The notes beneath the pieces are model-generated. The model was given only the letters and a program-made list of their open reading frames with translations, had not been told where the DNA came from and ran no database searches. Position numbers and translations under genes: made by a program. From JANMDU01 sp031376455 (lineage in GTDB: Bacteria > Pseudomonadota > Gammaproteobacteria > Burkholderiales > Burkholderiaceae_C), in NCBI GenBank assembly GCA_031376455.1, contig JANMDU010000008.1, forward strand, positions 1 to 22,884: a stretch of 22,884 bases of DNA. The letters are read 5' to 3'. Positions 6,544 to 14,530 of this stretch are shown one piece after another (the first letter of the stretch is position 1; each line of letters begins with the position of its first letter).

Positions 6544-9033
6544 CTATTTAGGTTGCAGACTCAGCTCTGCGCTAAAGCTGCTGGGCGACATTTGTAAAGG
6601 CCGATACTGCACAGCCGCCCAGCCTTCGCTCATATCTCGGTAGCGTCGGCTCCAAACCAAGCCGCTCTGACCGGTTTGATACATGAAGCCGCTTTTTTCT
6701 AGATCGGATAAATCGAAAACGTTTCGAAGGCTGGCGGCGTGGCGGTTTTGGTAAGGGCTTTTTTCATTGAGCCAGTATTGGCCGACGTTCACCGTCCATG
6801 GGTCGCCGCCGGTAGGCACCGTGACATCAAAATATTTGGCCAGCGGCGCGACATTGCCAAAGGGGCGATGGATGGAGCGAGCCATATGGGCTGTGCCCCA
6901 ATTCCAAGCCTTCACATCTGTGCCTTGAGTAGCTTGGATTTTGTCGAGCGCTCTCGCTAATGCTGCCGATGAAACTTCTGCACAGCTTTGCGGGGCGCAC
7001 CAATAGGCGCTTACCGCTGGATCACTGCCCAGCATCACTTGCTCCACCACGCCACGGAAATGGCGCTTGCCATAAAGCCGATTGAATTTCTCTTCGCCGA
7101 GTTTTGGCGTGACGATGCCTCTGGCCAATTCGTCGGCCCAAGCCGCGAAGATCAGCGGCGCTGCGCTGGATGCTTTCATGTCGCCATCAAAGCCCTTGAA
7201 TTGCTCAAACGCTGCCGCAGCGAGCGGATGCTTAACTGAAGTTTTTAATAGCACGGGAACCAAGCGCAATGCCGGCGAGGAGACGGTATCTGCATGAATT
7301 CGCTGCATGCTGGCCATATCGTGCTTCTGGGTGGCAGTCAGCAGCGCCTCTATCCTTTCAAAGCGCTCAGGCGTCGCCCAATCTTGCCCCATGAAGTGCG
7401 GGAAATCAGGCGCGTGGATGCGCTGATTGGCGGTGGAGATCCAGCCTTTTTTGCCATCGTCGGATGGGTTTTGCGCATAAGGCACATAGCCGGTCCAATC
7501 GTATTTGGCTTCCCAGCCGGGCGCTGGAGCGATGCCGCGAATATCATTGTCTGGCTTGCGGACGGGGAATTTGCCAATCGCTTTGAAGGCAATCGTGCCC
7601 GCGCTATCAGCGGCGACGACGTTTTGCATCGGAGAGTGATAGTCCGCATAAGCGGCTAGCAGTTCGGCCACGCTCTTGGCTTTTTGGGAATTCCAGCCAG
7701 CGACGGTGGTGCGGTTATCTGCATCCAGCGCGCTCCAGCGCAGCGAGATGGCAAATTTTTGCTTGTCAACCGTCTCAGCGTATTGCGATTGCGCATCGCT
7801 CACCACTGGGCCATGGCGCGTGGCGCGATAGGTGTAGCTTACCGATGCCGAACCTTTGACGGGGATGCTCTCGGTGCGCGTTTCGAAATCTCGCCAACCC
7901 TCGGGTGTTTGGTATTGTGCAGGATTGCTCGGATTGATGCGTTCAATATAAAGATCTTGCACATCGGGCCCCGTATTCGTGAAGCCCCAAGCCACTTGGC
8001 GCGTGCGCCCAAGCACGATGAACGGCAGGCCTGGCAAGCTTGCGCCGATCACATCCATGCCGGAGGCTTTAGATTGCATCCGCGTGAAATACCAAATCGC
8101 GGGAGCGCCTAGCCCGAGATGCGGATCGTTGGCCAGTAAGGGCTTACCGCTGGTACTGTTGCTGCCAGACACGACCCAATTGTTGCTGCCCTTGCCTTCG
8201 ATATTGCCCGCATCCCGCGCGAGAGTGGCTAAATCGGCTGGCGCCACGAGAAATGGGTTTTTGAAGGTATTTTTTAGATCAAATGAGGCAATAGCCGTCA
8301 TAGAATCTGCGCGGAGTGCTACATTTTTAGTAGCATCTTTATACACACCCAAATCACGATACAACGCGGAAAAATCCACTTTGGAGGCAGTCTGCTCGCC
8401 CGGATACGCTGGGAAAAGCTGCCAAAGCTGAGCCGTAGGCACTTTTTGCGCCGCAGACAGCCGCGCGAACTCCACGCCCCAATTGCCACCCAAATCTAGC
8501 GCCATCATCAAGCTCCAGCCCAAGCTGTCTGTAGGCTGCCAAAGCGCGGGCTTGATGCCCAACACATGAAATTCTGGCGGTAGCGCTTGTGTGGAGCTGG
8601 CGTGAAAACCGTTGATGCCGTCTGTGTAGGCTTTCAAAATCGCTCGGTTTTCTGCCGGCAGCGCGTCGAATTGCTTTTGCGCCGCGCGGATGATGCCTAG
8701 GCTGCGCATGAGCTGATCCGTCTCCAGCGTCGCCGCGCCAAATACTTCGCTGAGCAAGCCGTGCATCACGCGCCGATTCGTCTCCAACTGCCAGCTGCGC
8801 TCCTGGGCATGGGTGTAGCCGAGCGCAAACGCAGCATCGGTGTCGGTTTGCGCAAAAATATGCGTCACGTCTGAAACATCGCGCTTGATTTGCACACTTT
8901 GCTGCAATCCAGTGGCCTGCAAAGTGCCGCTGAATTGCGGAAAACTTCGCCAAATATAAATCGCAACGACAATCATTGCCAAGGCCAGCACGAGCAACAA
9001 ACCCGCTCCTATTCTTTTCATCCAGCGCATCAT
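6544..9033 (-). CDS. Penicillin acylase family protein (Ntn hydrolase)
   Basis: The protein has 829 residues. The start is set at the ATG at 9033 because AGGAG lies five bases upstream and the hydrophobic anchor follows directly; an open extension to 9114 has no such support. Residues about 9-28 form a signal or anchor helix, so the enzyme is exported to the periplasm. The family precursor is cut into alpha and beta chains. The nucleophile would be Ser283 in EGKGSNNWVVSG, which fits the G-S-N-N-W autoprocessing site, and GKPLLANDPHLGL follows as in characterised members. Relatives cleave beta-lactam side chains or N-acyl homoserine lactones, and specificity cannot be read from sequence. Two stretches resemble the dispersed repeat of this window: one (8294-8335) falls in the region just before the nucleophile, the other (7242-7276) in the beta chain. 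Confidence 0.92.
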   Translation of the reverse strand: MMRWMKRIGAGLLLVLALAMIVVAIYIWRSFPQFSGTLQATGLQQSVQIKRDVSDVTHIFAQTDTDAAFALGYTHAQERSWQLETNRRVMHGLLSEVFGAATLETDQLMRSLGIIRAAQKQFDALPAENRAILKAYTDGINGFHASSTQALPPEFHVLGIKPALWQPTDSLGWSLMMALDLGGNWGVEFARLSAAQKVPTAQLWQLFPAYPGEQTASKVDFSALYRDLGVYKDATKNVALRADSMTAIASFDLKNTFKNPFLVAPADLATLARDAGNIEGKGSNNWVVSGSNSTSGKPLLANDPHLGLGAPAIWYFTRMQSKASGMDVIGASLPGLPFIVLGRTRQVAWGFTNTGPDVQDLYIERINPSNPAQYQTPEGWRDFETRTESIPVKGSASVSYTYRATRHGPVVSDAQSQYAETVDKQKFAISLRWSALDADNRTTVAGWNSQKAKSVAELLAAYADYHSPMQNVVAADSAGTIAFKAIGKFPVRKPDNDIRGIAPAPGWEAKYDWTGYVPYAQNPSDDGKKGWISTANQRIHAPDFPHFMGQDWATPERFERIEALLTATQKHDMASMQRIHADTVSSPALRLVPVLLKTSVKHPLAAAAFEQFKGFDGDMKASSAAPLIFAAWADELARGIVTPKLGEEKFNRLYGKRHFRGVVEQVMLGSDPAVSAYWCAPQSCAEVSSAALARALDKIQATQGTDVKAWNWGTAHMARSIHRPFGNVAPLAKYFDVTVPTGGDPWTVNVGQYWLNEKSPYQNRHAASLRNVFDLSDLEKSGFMYQTGQSGLVWSRRYRDMSEGWAAVQYRPLQMSPSSFSAELSLQPK
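7242..7276 (-). repeat. Possible degenerate copy of the dispersed repeat
   Basis: On the minus strand GCCGGC and GTGCTATTAAA are separated by 16 bases, exactly as in the copy at 17106. The middle and the 3' stem do not match. This may be chance. Confidence 0.3.
8294..8335 (+). repeat. Dispersed ~42-bp repeat, copy inside the acylase gene
   Basis: Contains GCCGTCATAGAATCTGCGC and GGAGTGCTAC-ATTTTTA-GTAGCA. The stem TGCTAC/GTAGCA keeps 6 bp although its sequence differs from the TGCTAT/ATAGCA of other copies, a compensated change. It codes for the region just before the Ser nucleophile. Confidence 0.7.
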
Positions 9034-9345
9034 GTGTCTCCTATTCTGATCGCTCATTATCGCGAGATGCGAAGCACGTCTTGCTTCGTACGGCGCTTTC
9101 TTCAAGGCGCGCACAACACGTCAAATTTCGAGCGTTTGAGCCATTCGGTTTGGCATCTTTTGCTCATGCAAAATAGCAGATATCGTTCTTAAGTCCATGA
9201 TTAAATTGTAAATTTACAACATAAACCTTACTGAAATGCGGTAAAAACTTGCGTTCTATGGCGCTCTCAATTATGGTGAGTAAAGCTTCAAAATAAAGTT
9301 TGTTGGAATGAACAATATGCATCACTCAATTTGGCGGCTAGCTCT
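9034..9345. other. Divergent intergenic region with a 14-bp palindrome
   Basis: This 312-base gap separates the acylase gene (minus) from a small plus-strand gene, and I see no credible gene in it. It contains the exact palindrome TTGTAAATTTACAA at 9206-9219, which looks like a site for a dimeric regulator acting on one or both genes. A possible sigma70 promoter for the plus-strand gene is TTGCGT (9249-9254), a 17-base spacer, and TATGGT (9272-9277). That promoter call is weak. Confidence 0.5.
9206..9219. promoter_or_regulatory. Perfect 14-bp palindrome, candidate operator
   Basis: TTGTAAATTTACAA is fully self-complementary and sits in AT-rich sequence midway between two divergent genes. I cannot tie it to a named regulator. 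Confidence 0.5.
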
Positions 9346-9687
9346 ATGAGTTGGCTCAAATCAGCAACCTCTTCCCTTTGGGGCACCGTTGGCATCTTGC
9401 CTTCCGAAGCGCAGCTTGAGGAGCGGACAGAAGAAATCAGGCAAGCCATGATCAGCATACTCGGCGAATCTGGCTCTCTGGCTTATCCCGCTTTGCGTCG
9501 ACGGTTAATGTTTGCAGCCAACAAAGAAGCGCTATGGTATCTGCGCAGCGAATGGATGGGCGCTTTGTCTACGCTGTACGGCGAGCGCGTAGCAGCGGTG
9601 CATTTGCGCAGCACCAATATTCAGTTTGAAGGCATACTGACCAAGGGCATGAGTTCGCGACCCAGCCCGCTGTCAACCATCAAATGA
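9346..9687 (+). CDS. Small conserved-looking hypothetical protein
   Basis: The protein has 113 residues from the ATG at 9346. An in-frame TTG at 9331 would add five residues and is less likely. The sequence begins MSWLKSATSSLWG and continues with charged helices (PSEAQLEERTEEIRQAM; RRRLMFAANKEALWYLRSEWMGAL), so it should be a soluble all-helical protein. The end is SSRPSPL. I recognise no catalytic motif and no membrane segment. It is divergent from the acylase gene across a palindrome-bearing gap and converges with the nitroreductase gene, with 32 bases between stops. Coding-like composition and its isolated position on the plus strand support it as real. Function is unknown. Confidence 0.7.
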   Translation: MSWLKSATSSLWGTVGILPSEAQLEERTEEIRQAMISILGESGSLAYPALRRRLMFAANKEALWYLRSEWMGALSTLYGERVAAVHLRSTNIQFEGILTKGMSSRPSPLSTIK

Positions 9688-9708
9688 TTTGATAGCAGGC
9701 AGTTTTTT
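9679..9708 (+). terminator. Possible intrinsic terminator
   Basis: ATCAAAT-G-ATTTGAT (9679-9693) overlaps the stop of the small plus-strand gene. Ten bases later comes a run of six T (9703-9708). The stem is AT-rich and the T-run is not adjacent to it, so this is a weak terminator candidate serving the convergent gap. Confidence 0.3.
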
Positions 9709-9719
9709 ATTCGCTCGAA

Positions 9720-10460
9720 TCAAAGCCAAGTTGTGAAATCTTGAGCATCCACGCGTGTCGTGGCAAACGTGTTCACCAATGCGCTTTCATCGGCATAGCC
9801 CAAGCTCATGCCGCACACCAACATTTCATTCTCGTGAGCGCCAAGCAGCGGCAAAATGATTTTTGAAAAGCCATTCCAAGCCGCTTGAGGGCAAGTATGC
9901 AAACCTTGCGCACGCGCTGCCACCATCAGGCTTTGTAAAAACATACCGTAATCGAGCAAGCTGCCTCGCCCCATCACTTTGTCGATGGTAAACATCAAGC
10001 CCACTGGCGCATCAAACAGCTTGAAATTGCGCTGATGCTGCGCATGCATGGCCGCTTTGTCGCCCTTGCCGATCCCCAGCACACCATACAAACCAAAGCC
10101 GCATTCGCGGCGGCGATCGATATAGGGCGAGACCCATTTTTCGGGGTAATAGTCATACGCTTCTGAGTATTCTTTGGCAAGCTCCGGGTTGGCAGCGATG
10201 GTGTCATGGGCTGCGCAGACTTTTTGCACAAGTTCATCACGCTTTGCGCCTTGCAACACATACACCTTCCAAGGCTGCGTGTTCGTGCCGCTGGGTGCGC
10301 GGGCAGCGATTTGCAGAATGTGCTCGATTTTTTCTTTTTCTACGAGCTTGGGCATAAATGCGCGGTTGGAATAGCGGCTCAGGATAGCGGTATCTACGCT
10401 AGCTGCGTCGGCAATACGGGTGGAGGCTTGTGGCGTGCTCAGGAGTTCGTTGATTTTCAT
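9720..10460 (-). CDS. Nitroreductase family protein
   Basis: The protein has 246 residues from the ATG at 10460. The FMN-binding pattern of the nitroreductase fold is present: SRYSNRAFMPKLV near residues 28-40 and AARAPSGTNTQPWKVYVLQG near 52-71. The C-terminal half has the usual LDYGMFLQSLMVAARAQGLHTCPQ helix and a cofactor-contacting segment near LVCGMSLGYAD. Members are homodimeric FMN enzymes using NAD(P)H to reduce nitro groups, quinones or enones. The gene starts ten bases after the thioesterase-GNAT gene and is the last of a four-gene unit. The site before the ATG is weak, which suggests translational coupling. The substrate is unknown. Confidence 0.9.
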   Translation of the reverse strand: MKINELLSTPQASTRIADAASVDTAILSRYSNRAFMPKLVEKEKIEHILQIAARAPSGTNTQPWKVYVLQGAKRDELVQKVCAAHDTIAANPELAKEYSEAYDYYPEKWVSPYIDRRRECGFGLYGVLGIGKGDKAAMHAQHQRNFKLFDAPVGLMFTIDKVMGRGSLLDYGMFLQSLMVAARAQGLHTCPQAAWNGFSKIILPLLGAHENEMLVCGMSLGYADESALVNTFATTRVDAQDFTTWL

Positions 10461-10470
10461 AATTTCTTAT

Positions 10471-11328
10471 TCAGAGAGTTTTAAACATTTCAATGTGCGC
10501 GATGCCCACTTCGTCAAACGGCTCGCCGCGTTCTAGGAAACCAGATTTTGCATAAAAACCGGCTGCGCTGCGCTGGGCATGGAGGATGACTTCTTGATCT
10601 CCCCGAGCCTTGGCTTTTGCGACCAAGGCACTGAGCACTTGCCGACCAAGGTTGCTACCGCGCAGCACGCGCTTGGAGGCCATGCGGCCAATTTTTCCCA
10701 CGCCGGGCGAGGCAATCAGCAAGCGGCCAGTAGCCAGCGGCATATCAAGCCGGTTGTACACGACGGCATGGACGGCGCTTTTATCGGCCTCATCCCATTC
10801 GTCTTCTCGCGCAATGCCCTGCTCTTCGACAAACACTTCCGTGCGTACTCTTGAGGCATCGCGCTCCAGCTCTTGCCAGCTGCCTACATGCACGCGCGTC
10901 ATCGCCTCGCCTTTTTCAAAGCTTTCAATCAAGCTGCGCAGGCTTGTCGGCACGCGGCGCGAGGTCTGCGTGGCCGGATCGGCGTAAACGTAAAGCAACT
11001 CACCGCTCACCAGCAGCTTGTCGCCACGAAAAATCGCGGCATCCATGGGCATCGAAGAATTGCCAATTTTTGCGCAGCGCATGCCAATATCAAGCGTGTC
11101 GTCATACCGCGCTGAGGCGTTGTATTCCAGCGTGGCTTTTTTGACGTAAAGATCGCCGCCGAGTTGGTGCATCGCCTCTTCATACGGCAAAGCCAAGGCG
11201 CGCCAATAGTCTGCGACCGCAGTATCAAAATACATCAAGTAATGACCGTTGAACACGATCTTTTGCATGTCCACCTCGGCCCAGCGCACGCGCAGGCGGT
11301 GGAAAAATCTAAATTCTTGTCGGTTCAT
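10471..11328 (-). CDS. Acyl-CoA thioesterase (4HBT) fused to GNAT acetyltransferase
   Basis: The protein has 285 residues. Residues about 8-130 form a hot-dog thioesterase of the YbgC/FadM type: RVRWAEVDMQKIVFNGHYLMYFDTA matches the family pattern with catalytic Asp20 and the Asn-His-Tyr segment. Residues about 140-285 form a GNAT acyltransferase related to ElaA/YjcF, with R-TEVFVEEQGI, DEADKSAVHAV, the acetyl-CoA loop GRMASKRVLRGSNLGRQVL and the end FYAKSGFLERGEPFDEVGIAHIEM. The reading frame is continuous through both domains, so this is a true fusion. The ATG overlaps the stop of the upstream hydrolase by four bases (ATGA), a sign of coupled translation. It probably hydrolyses an acyl-CoA and transfers an acyl group, but neither substrate can be named. 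Confidence 0.88.
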   Translation of the reverse strand: MNRQEFRFFHRLRVRWAEVDMQKIVFNGHYLMYFDTAVADYWRALALPYEEAMHQLGGDLYVKKATLEYNASARYDDTLDIGMRCAKIGNSSMPMDAAIFRGDKLLVSGELLYVYADPATQTSRRVPTSLRSLIESFEKGEAMTRVHVGSWQELERDASRVRTEVFVEEQGIAREDEWDEADKSAVHAVVYNRLDMPLATGRLLIASPGVGKIGRMASKRVLRGSNLGRQVLSALVAKAKARGDQEVILHAQRSAAGFYAKSGFLERGEPFDEVGIAHIEMFKTL

Positions 11329-12293
11329 AAATTGAAAACTCGTTTTAAGGCGTGCGCAGCGTCCTGATGAAACTGCCGCGCTTCGGGAAGGATGCGCCCC
11401 ATTTTGATGAATTCATGCGTCACACCGCGATAAATTTCGAGGTTAACCGTCACACCCGCGACTCGCAGCGCATCGGCATATTGCAAGCCTTCGTCGTAGA
11501 GCGGATCGCATTCGGCCAAGACGAGAAACAGTGGCGCTAAATCATTGAAACTCTCAGCATTTAAGGGTGAAAATTGCCAATTGCCGGCGTATTCTCTGCG
11601 CAGAGTGCTATCATTAAAATAGCGAATATGTGATTCTTCCAGCACATAGCCGTTTGCATATTGAAGCCGTGATTCGCTGATCTGCTCGGTGAGTGTGCCG
11701 GGATAGATGAGCAATTGCAGCGAGAGCGGCTCTCCAGCATCGCGCGCCATGAGCGCGCACACCGCTGCGAGCTTGCCACCCGCGCTGTCGCCGCCCACAG
11801 CGATACGCTCTGCATCCAAGCCAAGCGCATTTACCTCAGAGCGCAGCCAAAGATAAGCATCCCAAGCATCGTTTTGCGCAGCGGGAAACGGATGCTCTGG
11901 CGCGAGCCGGTAATCCACAGAAACCACCGCAGCACCGGAAAGCCGAGACAGTTCGCGGCACAAAATGTCGTGCGTTTGGATGCTGCCCATGACAAAGCCA
12001 CCGCCGTGAAAGAACAACAGCACGGGTAACTTTTCCAACGACGGTGCGTAGATGCGCACGGGAATTTGCGCCCCGTCTCGGCTCGTAAAACTCAGATCCT
12101 CGACGCGTGCCAGATGCGCCTTAGGCACTTCCAGCACATCTGCTCCTTTAGCGTAAGCCTCACGCGCCTGCGCGGGCGTGAGCTTGTGCAGCGGTGTGTA
12201 AACATGCTTCGCTTTTGCTCGCGTCATGCGCGTGAGCACGCCTTGCATGGCGGGCGTTAGCGCAGCAGGCAGCGGAATGTTCTGCAAAGGCAC
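11325..12293 (-). CDS. Alpha/beta hydrolase, hormone-sensitive-lipase family
   Basis: The protein has 322 residues from a GTG at 12293 that lies two bases after the stop of the upstream gene. An internal ATG at residue 16 is the alternative start. The oxyanion-hole box HGGG is at 96-99 and the nucleophile elbow GDSAGG is at 168-173 with Ser170. Asp263 in ECDPLYDEG and His293 in GVTHEF complete the triad. DYRLAPEHPFPAA (127-139) is typical of the HSL esterase family. These are cytoplasmic esterases or lactonases on short acyl esters. A copy of the dispersed repeat (11583-11624) codes for about residues 224-237, just before the FSPL segment, without breaking the frame. It is gene two of the four-gene unit. 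Confidence 0.92.
   Translation of the reverse strand: MPLQNIPLPAALTPAMQGVLTRMTRAKAKHVYTPLHKLTPAQAREAYAKGADVLEVPKAHLARVEDLSFTSRDGAQIPVRIYAPSLEKLPVLLFFHGGGFVMGSIQTHDILCRELSRLSGAAVVSVDYRLAPEHPFPAAQNDAWDAYLWLRSEVNALGLDAERIAVGGDSAGGKLAAVCALMARDAGEPLSLQLLIYPGTLTEQISESRLQYANGYVLEESHIRYFNDSTLRREYAGNWQFSPLNAESFNDLAPLFLVLAECDPLYDEGLQYADALRVAGVTVNLEIYRGVTHEFIKMGRILPEARQFHQDAAHALKRVFNL
11583..11624 (+). repeat. Dispersed ~42-bp repeat, copy inside the hydrolase gene
   Basis: Begins GCCGGCGTATT, contains the palindrome CTCTGCGCAGAG and ends in a GCTAT...ATAGC hairpin. Its first 29 bases match the copy at 22744 exactly. It lies antisense within the hydrolase reading frame. Confidence 0.85.
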
Positions 12294-12295
12294 GC

Positions 12296-13186
12296 TTATT
12301 TGAAACTCACGCCGACCGGTTTCGCGCCCGGCAAACCAGAATAAGTCACCGTGACTTTCATGCCAGCTTTGGTGGGCACAAGCGGAGAAAACGAGCCCAA
12401 GCTAATCAACTGTCCTACTTTCATGGCCTGCCCTACGTTATCTTTGGCCAAAGCTTGCGCCAGCCAAACGACAGCATTCAAAGGATGCTCCAAGATATCT
12501 GAGCCTTTGCCGCCGCCCAAGTTTGCGCCCGTAGCATCCGTCATCGTCACCTGCATATCGCGCAGCGCATCGAGCATTTGGTATTTCTCGGCGCGCATCA
12601 ACGGCGCAGCAATCGGCTGCCCGAGCACGCCCAACCGCGCTCCCACATTGATCGCACTGATGGCCGCACCATTCAAGCGAGGCGGCGCTTGCACGACGAG
12701 GTCAGGCAGTTCAATGAAAGGAATAATCTGATCAATCGCGTTCAACACATCCATCGGCGTTTTGGCCGAATTGATCGCCTCGCTGCTCACGCGCACGAGC
12801 ATGTCGGCCTCAAACAAGGCGCGTGCGCCGAAGGCTGCGTCCACGCTCGCGCCATCACTCAGCAGCATATTTTCATAGAGCTTGCCCCACACGGGCTGCG
12901 TCGCGTTAAAGCGTTTTTGCACGGCAGGATTGGTCAAGCCAGCTTTGTAGCCCACTAATTTGTTGCCCTGCTTTTCCATCAGCGCGGTAAGTTTGTTGCG
13001 ACTGCAATCGCCGTCTGCATCTGTCAAGCCTTCAGGATTGGCAGCAGGCGTTTTGGCCGTGTAGCTGGCCAGCAAAACAGCCACTTCAGCATCGCTCATG
13101 CAGGCAGCTTGCGCGGGCAGCGTGATTGTCGCCAAGGCTACAGCTCCAAAAGCGACACCTGCCAGATAAGTTTTAGAAAAGCGCAT
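12296..13186 (-). CDS. Exported 2-keto-4-pentenoate hydratase / FAH-family-like protein
   Basis: The protein has 296 residues. The ATG at 13186 has AAAGGAG seven bases upstream. Residues 1-28 are a clear Sec signal peptide: MRFSK, then a hydrophobic core, then LPAQA|AC. Because the residues before the Cys do not form a lipobox, cleavage by signal peptidase I is more likely than lipidation. The mature part resembles the 2-keto-4-pentenoate hydratase/MhpD branch of the fumarylacetoacetate hydrolase superfamily: GYKAGLTNPAVQKRF, GARALFEADMLVRV with acidic residues at the metal site, IPFIELPDL and GSFSPLVPTKAGMKVTVTYSGL at the end. Family enzymes are normally cytoplasmic, so export is unusual. 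It is the first gene of the tight minus-strand unit and is divergent from the iron alcohol dehydrogenase across 60 bases. The reaction is uncertain. Confidence 0.85.
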   Translation of the reverse strand: MRFSKTYLAGVAFGAVALATITLPAQAACMSDAEVAVLLASYTAKTPAANPEGLTDADGDCSRNKLTALMEKQGNKLVGYKAGLTNPAVQKRFNATQPVWGKLYENMLLSDGASVDAAFGARALFEADMLVRVSSEAINSAKTPMDVLNAIDQIIPFIELPDLVVQAPPRLNGAAISAINVGARLGVLGQPIAAPLMRAEKYQMLDALRDMQVTMTDATGANLGGGKGSDILEHPLNAVVWLAQALAKDNVGQAMKVGQLISLGSFSPLVPTKAGMKVTVTYSGLPGAKPVGVSFK

Positions 13187-13246
13187 CGCAAGCTCCTTTA
13201 GTTGTAAAGTCTTTTGATCGTAATCTCAGTTTGGTAAAAATTCATC

Positions 13247-14398
13247 ATGGCTTACATCTACTACATCACCCACATTCAGTTTGATCATGGTGCGATTTCC
13301 ACGCTCAAAGCCGAATGCGAGCGCGTGGGCATCCAGCGCCCGATGATCGTGACCGACAAGGGCGTGCGCGCTGCAGGTATCGTGGATAAAGCGATAGCTG
13401 CGCTCGGAGTCGTCGATTCATCCAAAGTGGCTATTTTTGACGAGGTGCCCAGCAATCCAACGGAAGCTGCTGTGCAAGCGGGCGCGCTGATGTATCGACA
13501 TGCAGGCTGCGATGGCCTGATTGCTGTGGGCGGCGGCTCGGCGATTGATTGCGCCAAAGGCATCGCCATCATCGCCACGCATGAAGGCTCGCTCAAAACC
13601 TACGCCACCATCGAAGGCGGCTCGCCGCGCATCTCGGAGCGCGTTGCGCCCATCATCGCCGTGCCCACCACCAGCGGCACCGGCTCGGAAGTCGCTCGCG
13701 GTGCGATCCTGATCGTCGAAGATGGCCGCAAGCTCGGCTTTCACAGTTGGCATCTTGTCCCCAAAGCCGCCATTTGTGACCCCCAGCTCACCCTCGGCCT
13801 GCCCGCCGGCTTGACGGCTGCCACCGGCATGGATGCCATCGCCCATTGCATCGAGAGTTTCTTAGCCCCCGCCTTCAACCCGCCGGCTGATGGCATCGCG
13901 CTCGATGGCCTGCGCCGAGGCTGGGCGCATATTGAGCGCGCCACAAAGAATGGCGCAGATGCCGAGGCAAGATTCCAGCTCATGAGCGCCAGCATGCAAG
14001 GCGCGATGGCCTTTCAAAAAGGCTTAGGCTGCGTGCATAGCCTGTCTCACAGCTTAGGCGGCGTCAACCCGCGCCTGCACCACGGCACGCTGAATGCGAT
14101 GTTTCTCCCCGCCGTCGTGCGCTTCAACGCGAGCGCAGAAAGTGTGCAAAAAGAAGATCGCCTCGCCCGCATGGCACACGCCATGAATCTCACATCAGGC
14201 AGCGATGTCGCCCCCGCCTTGGCAGACATGGTGCATCGCTTAGGCCTGCCCAAAGGCTTAGGCGAGATGGGCGTGAGCCACGATTGGTACGAAAAAATTA
14301 TCGACGGCGCAGTCGCCGACCATTGCCACAAAATGAATCCCCGCATCGCTTCGCGCGATGAGTATGCAGGGCTGCTGAGCGAATCCATGAAGCTCTAA
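13247..14398 (+). CDS. Iron-containing alcohol dehydrogenase
   Basis: The protein has 383 residues from the ATG at 13247. The dinucleotide-binding box GGGSAID (95-101) and the signature PTTSGTGSE (140-148) are present. The Fe(II) ligands are visible as Asp196 and His200 (in GMDAIAHCIES), His264 (in GCVHSLSHSLGG) and His278 (in RLHHGTLNA). The enzyme should interconvert an alcohol or hydroxy acid and an aldehyde with NAD(H). Relatives include 4-hydroxybutyrate dehydrogenases and lactaldehyde or butanol dehydrogenases, and the substrate cannot be fixed. It is divergent from the FAH-like operon. About 4.5 kb away lie the aor genes, which could oxidise the aldehyde product. No clear ribosome site precedes the ATG. 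Confidence 0.93.
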   Translation: MAYIYYITHIQFDHGAISTLKAECERVGIQRPMIVTDKGVRAAGIVDKAIAALGVVDSSKVAIFDEVPSNPTEAAVQAGALMYRHAGCDGLIAVGGGSAIDCAKGIAIIATHEGSLKTYATIEGGSPRISERVAPIIAVPTTSGTGSEVARGAILIVEDGRKLGFHSWHLVPKAAICDPQLTLGLPAGLTAATGMDAIAHCIESFLAPAFNPPADGIALDGLRRGWAHIERATKNGADAEARFQLMSASMQGAMAFQKGLGCVHSLSHSLGGVNPRLHHGTLNAMFLPAVVRFNASAESVQKEDRLARMAHAMNLTSGSDVAPALADMVHRLGLPKGLGEMGVSHDWYEKIIDGAVADHCHKMNPRIASRDEYAGLLSESMKL

Positions 14399-14486
14399 GC
14401 CCTGCCCCAGCCCGCCGGCATCGTACGCGCTCTCAGCGCATGGATGCGGCTGCAAACGTAATATTTTTAAACGTTTTAGGCCACTC

Positions 14487-14528
14487 GCCGGCACAGAATA
14501 TGCGCAAGACGCTATTGAATCAATAGCA
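14487..14528 (+). repeat. Dispersed ~42-bp repeat, intergenic copy
   Basis: GCCGGC, a TGCGC core and a terminal hairpin GCTATTG-AAT-CAATAGC (14511-14527) with a 7-bp stem. It lies between two convergent genes, where the hairpin could aid termination on either strand. Confidence 0.75.
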
Positions 14529-14530
14529 AT

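Noticed and set aside
8354..8953. Minus-strand frame of 199 codons in the acylase gene
   Set aside because: It is an out-of-frame reading within the acylase gene, whose frame is continuous and carries the catalytic motif.
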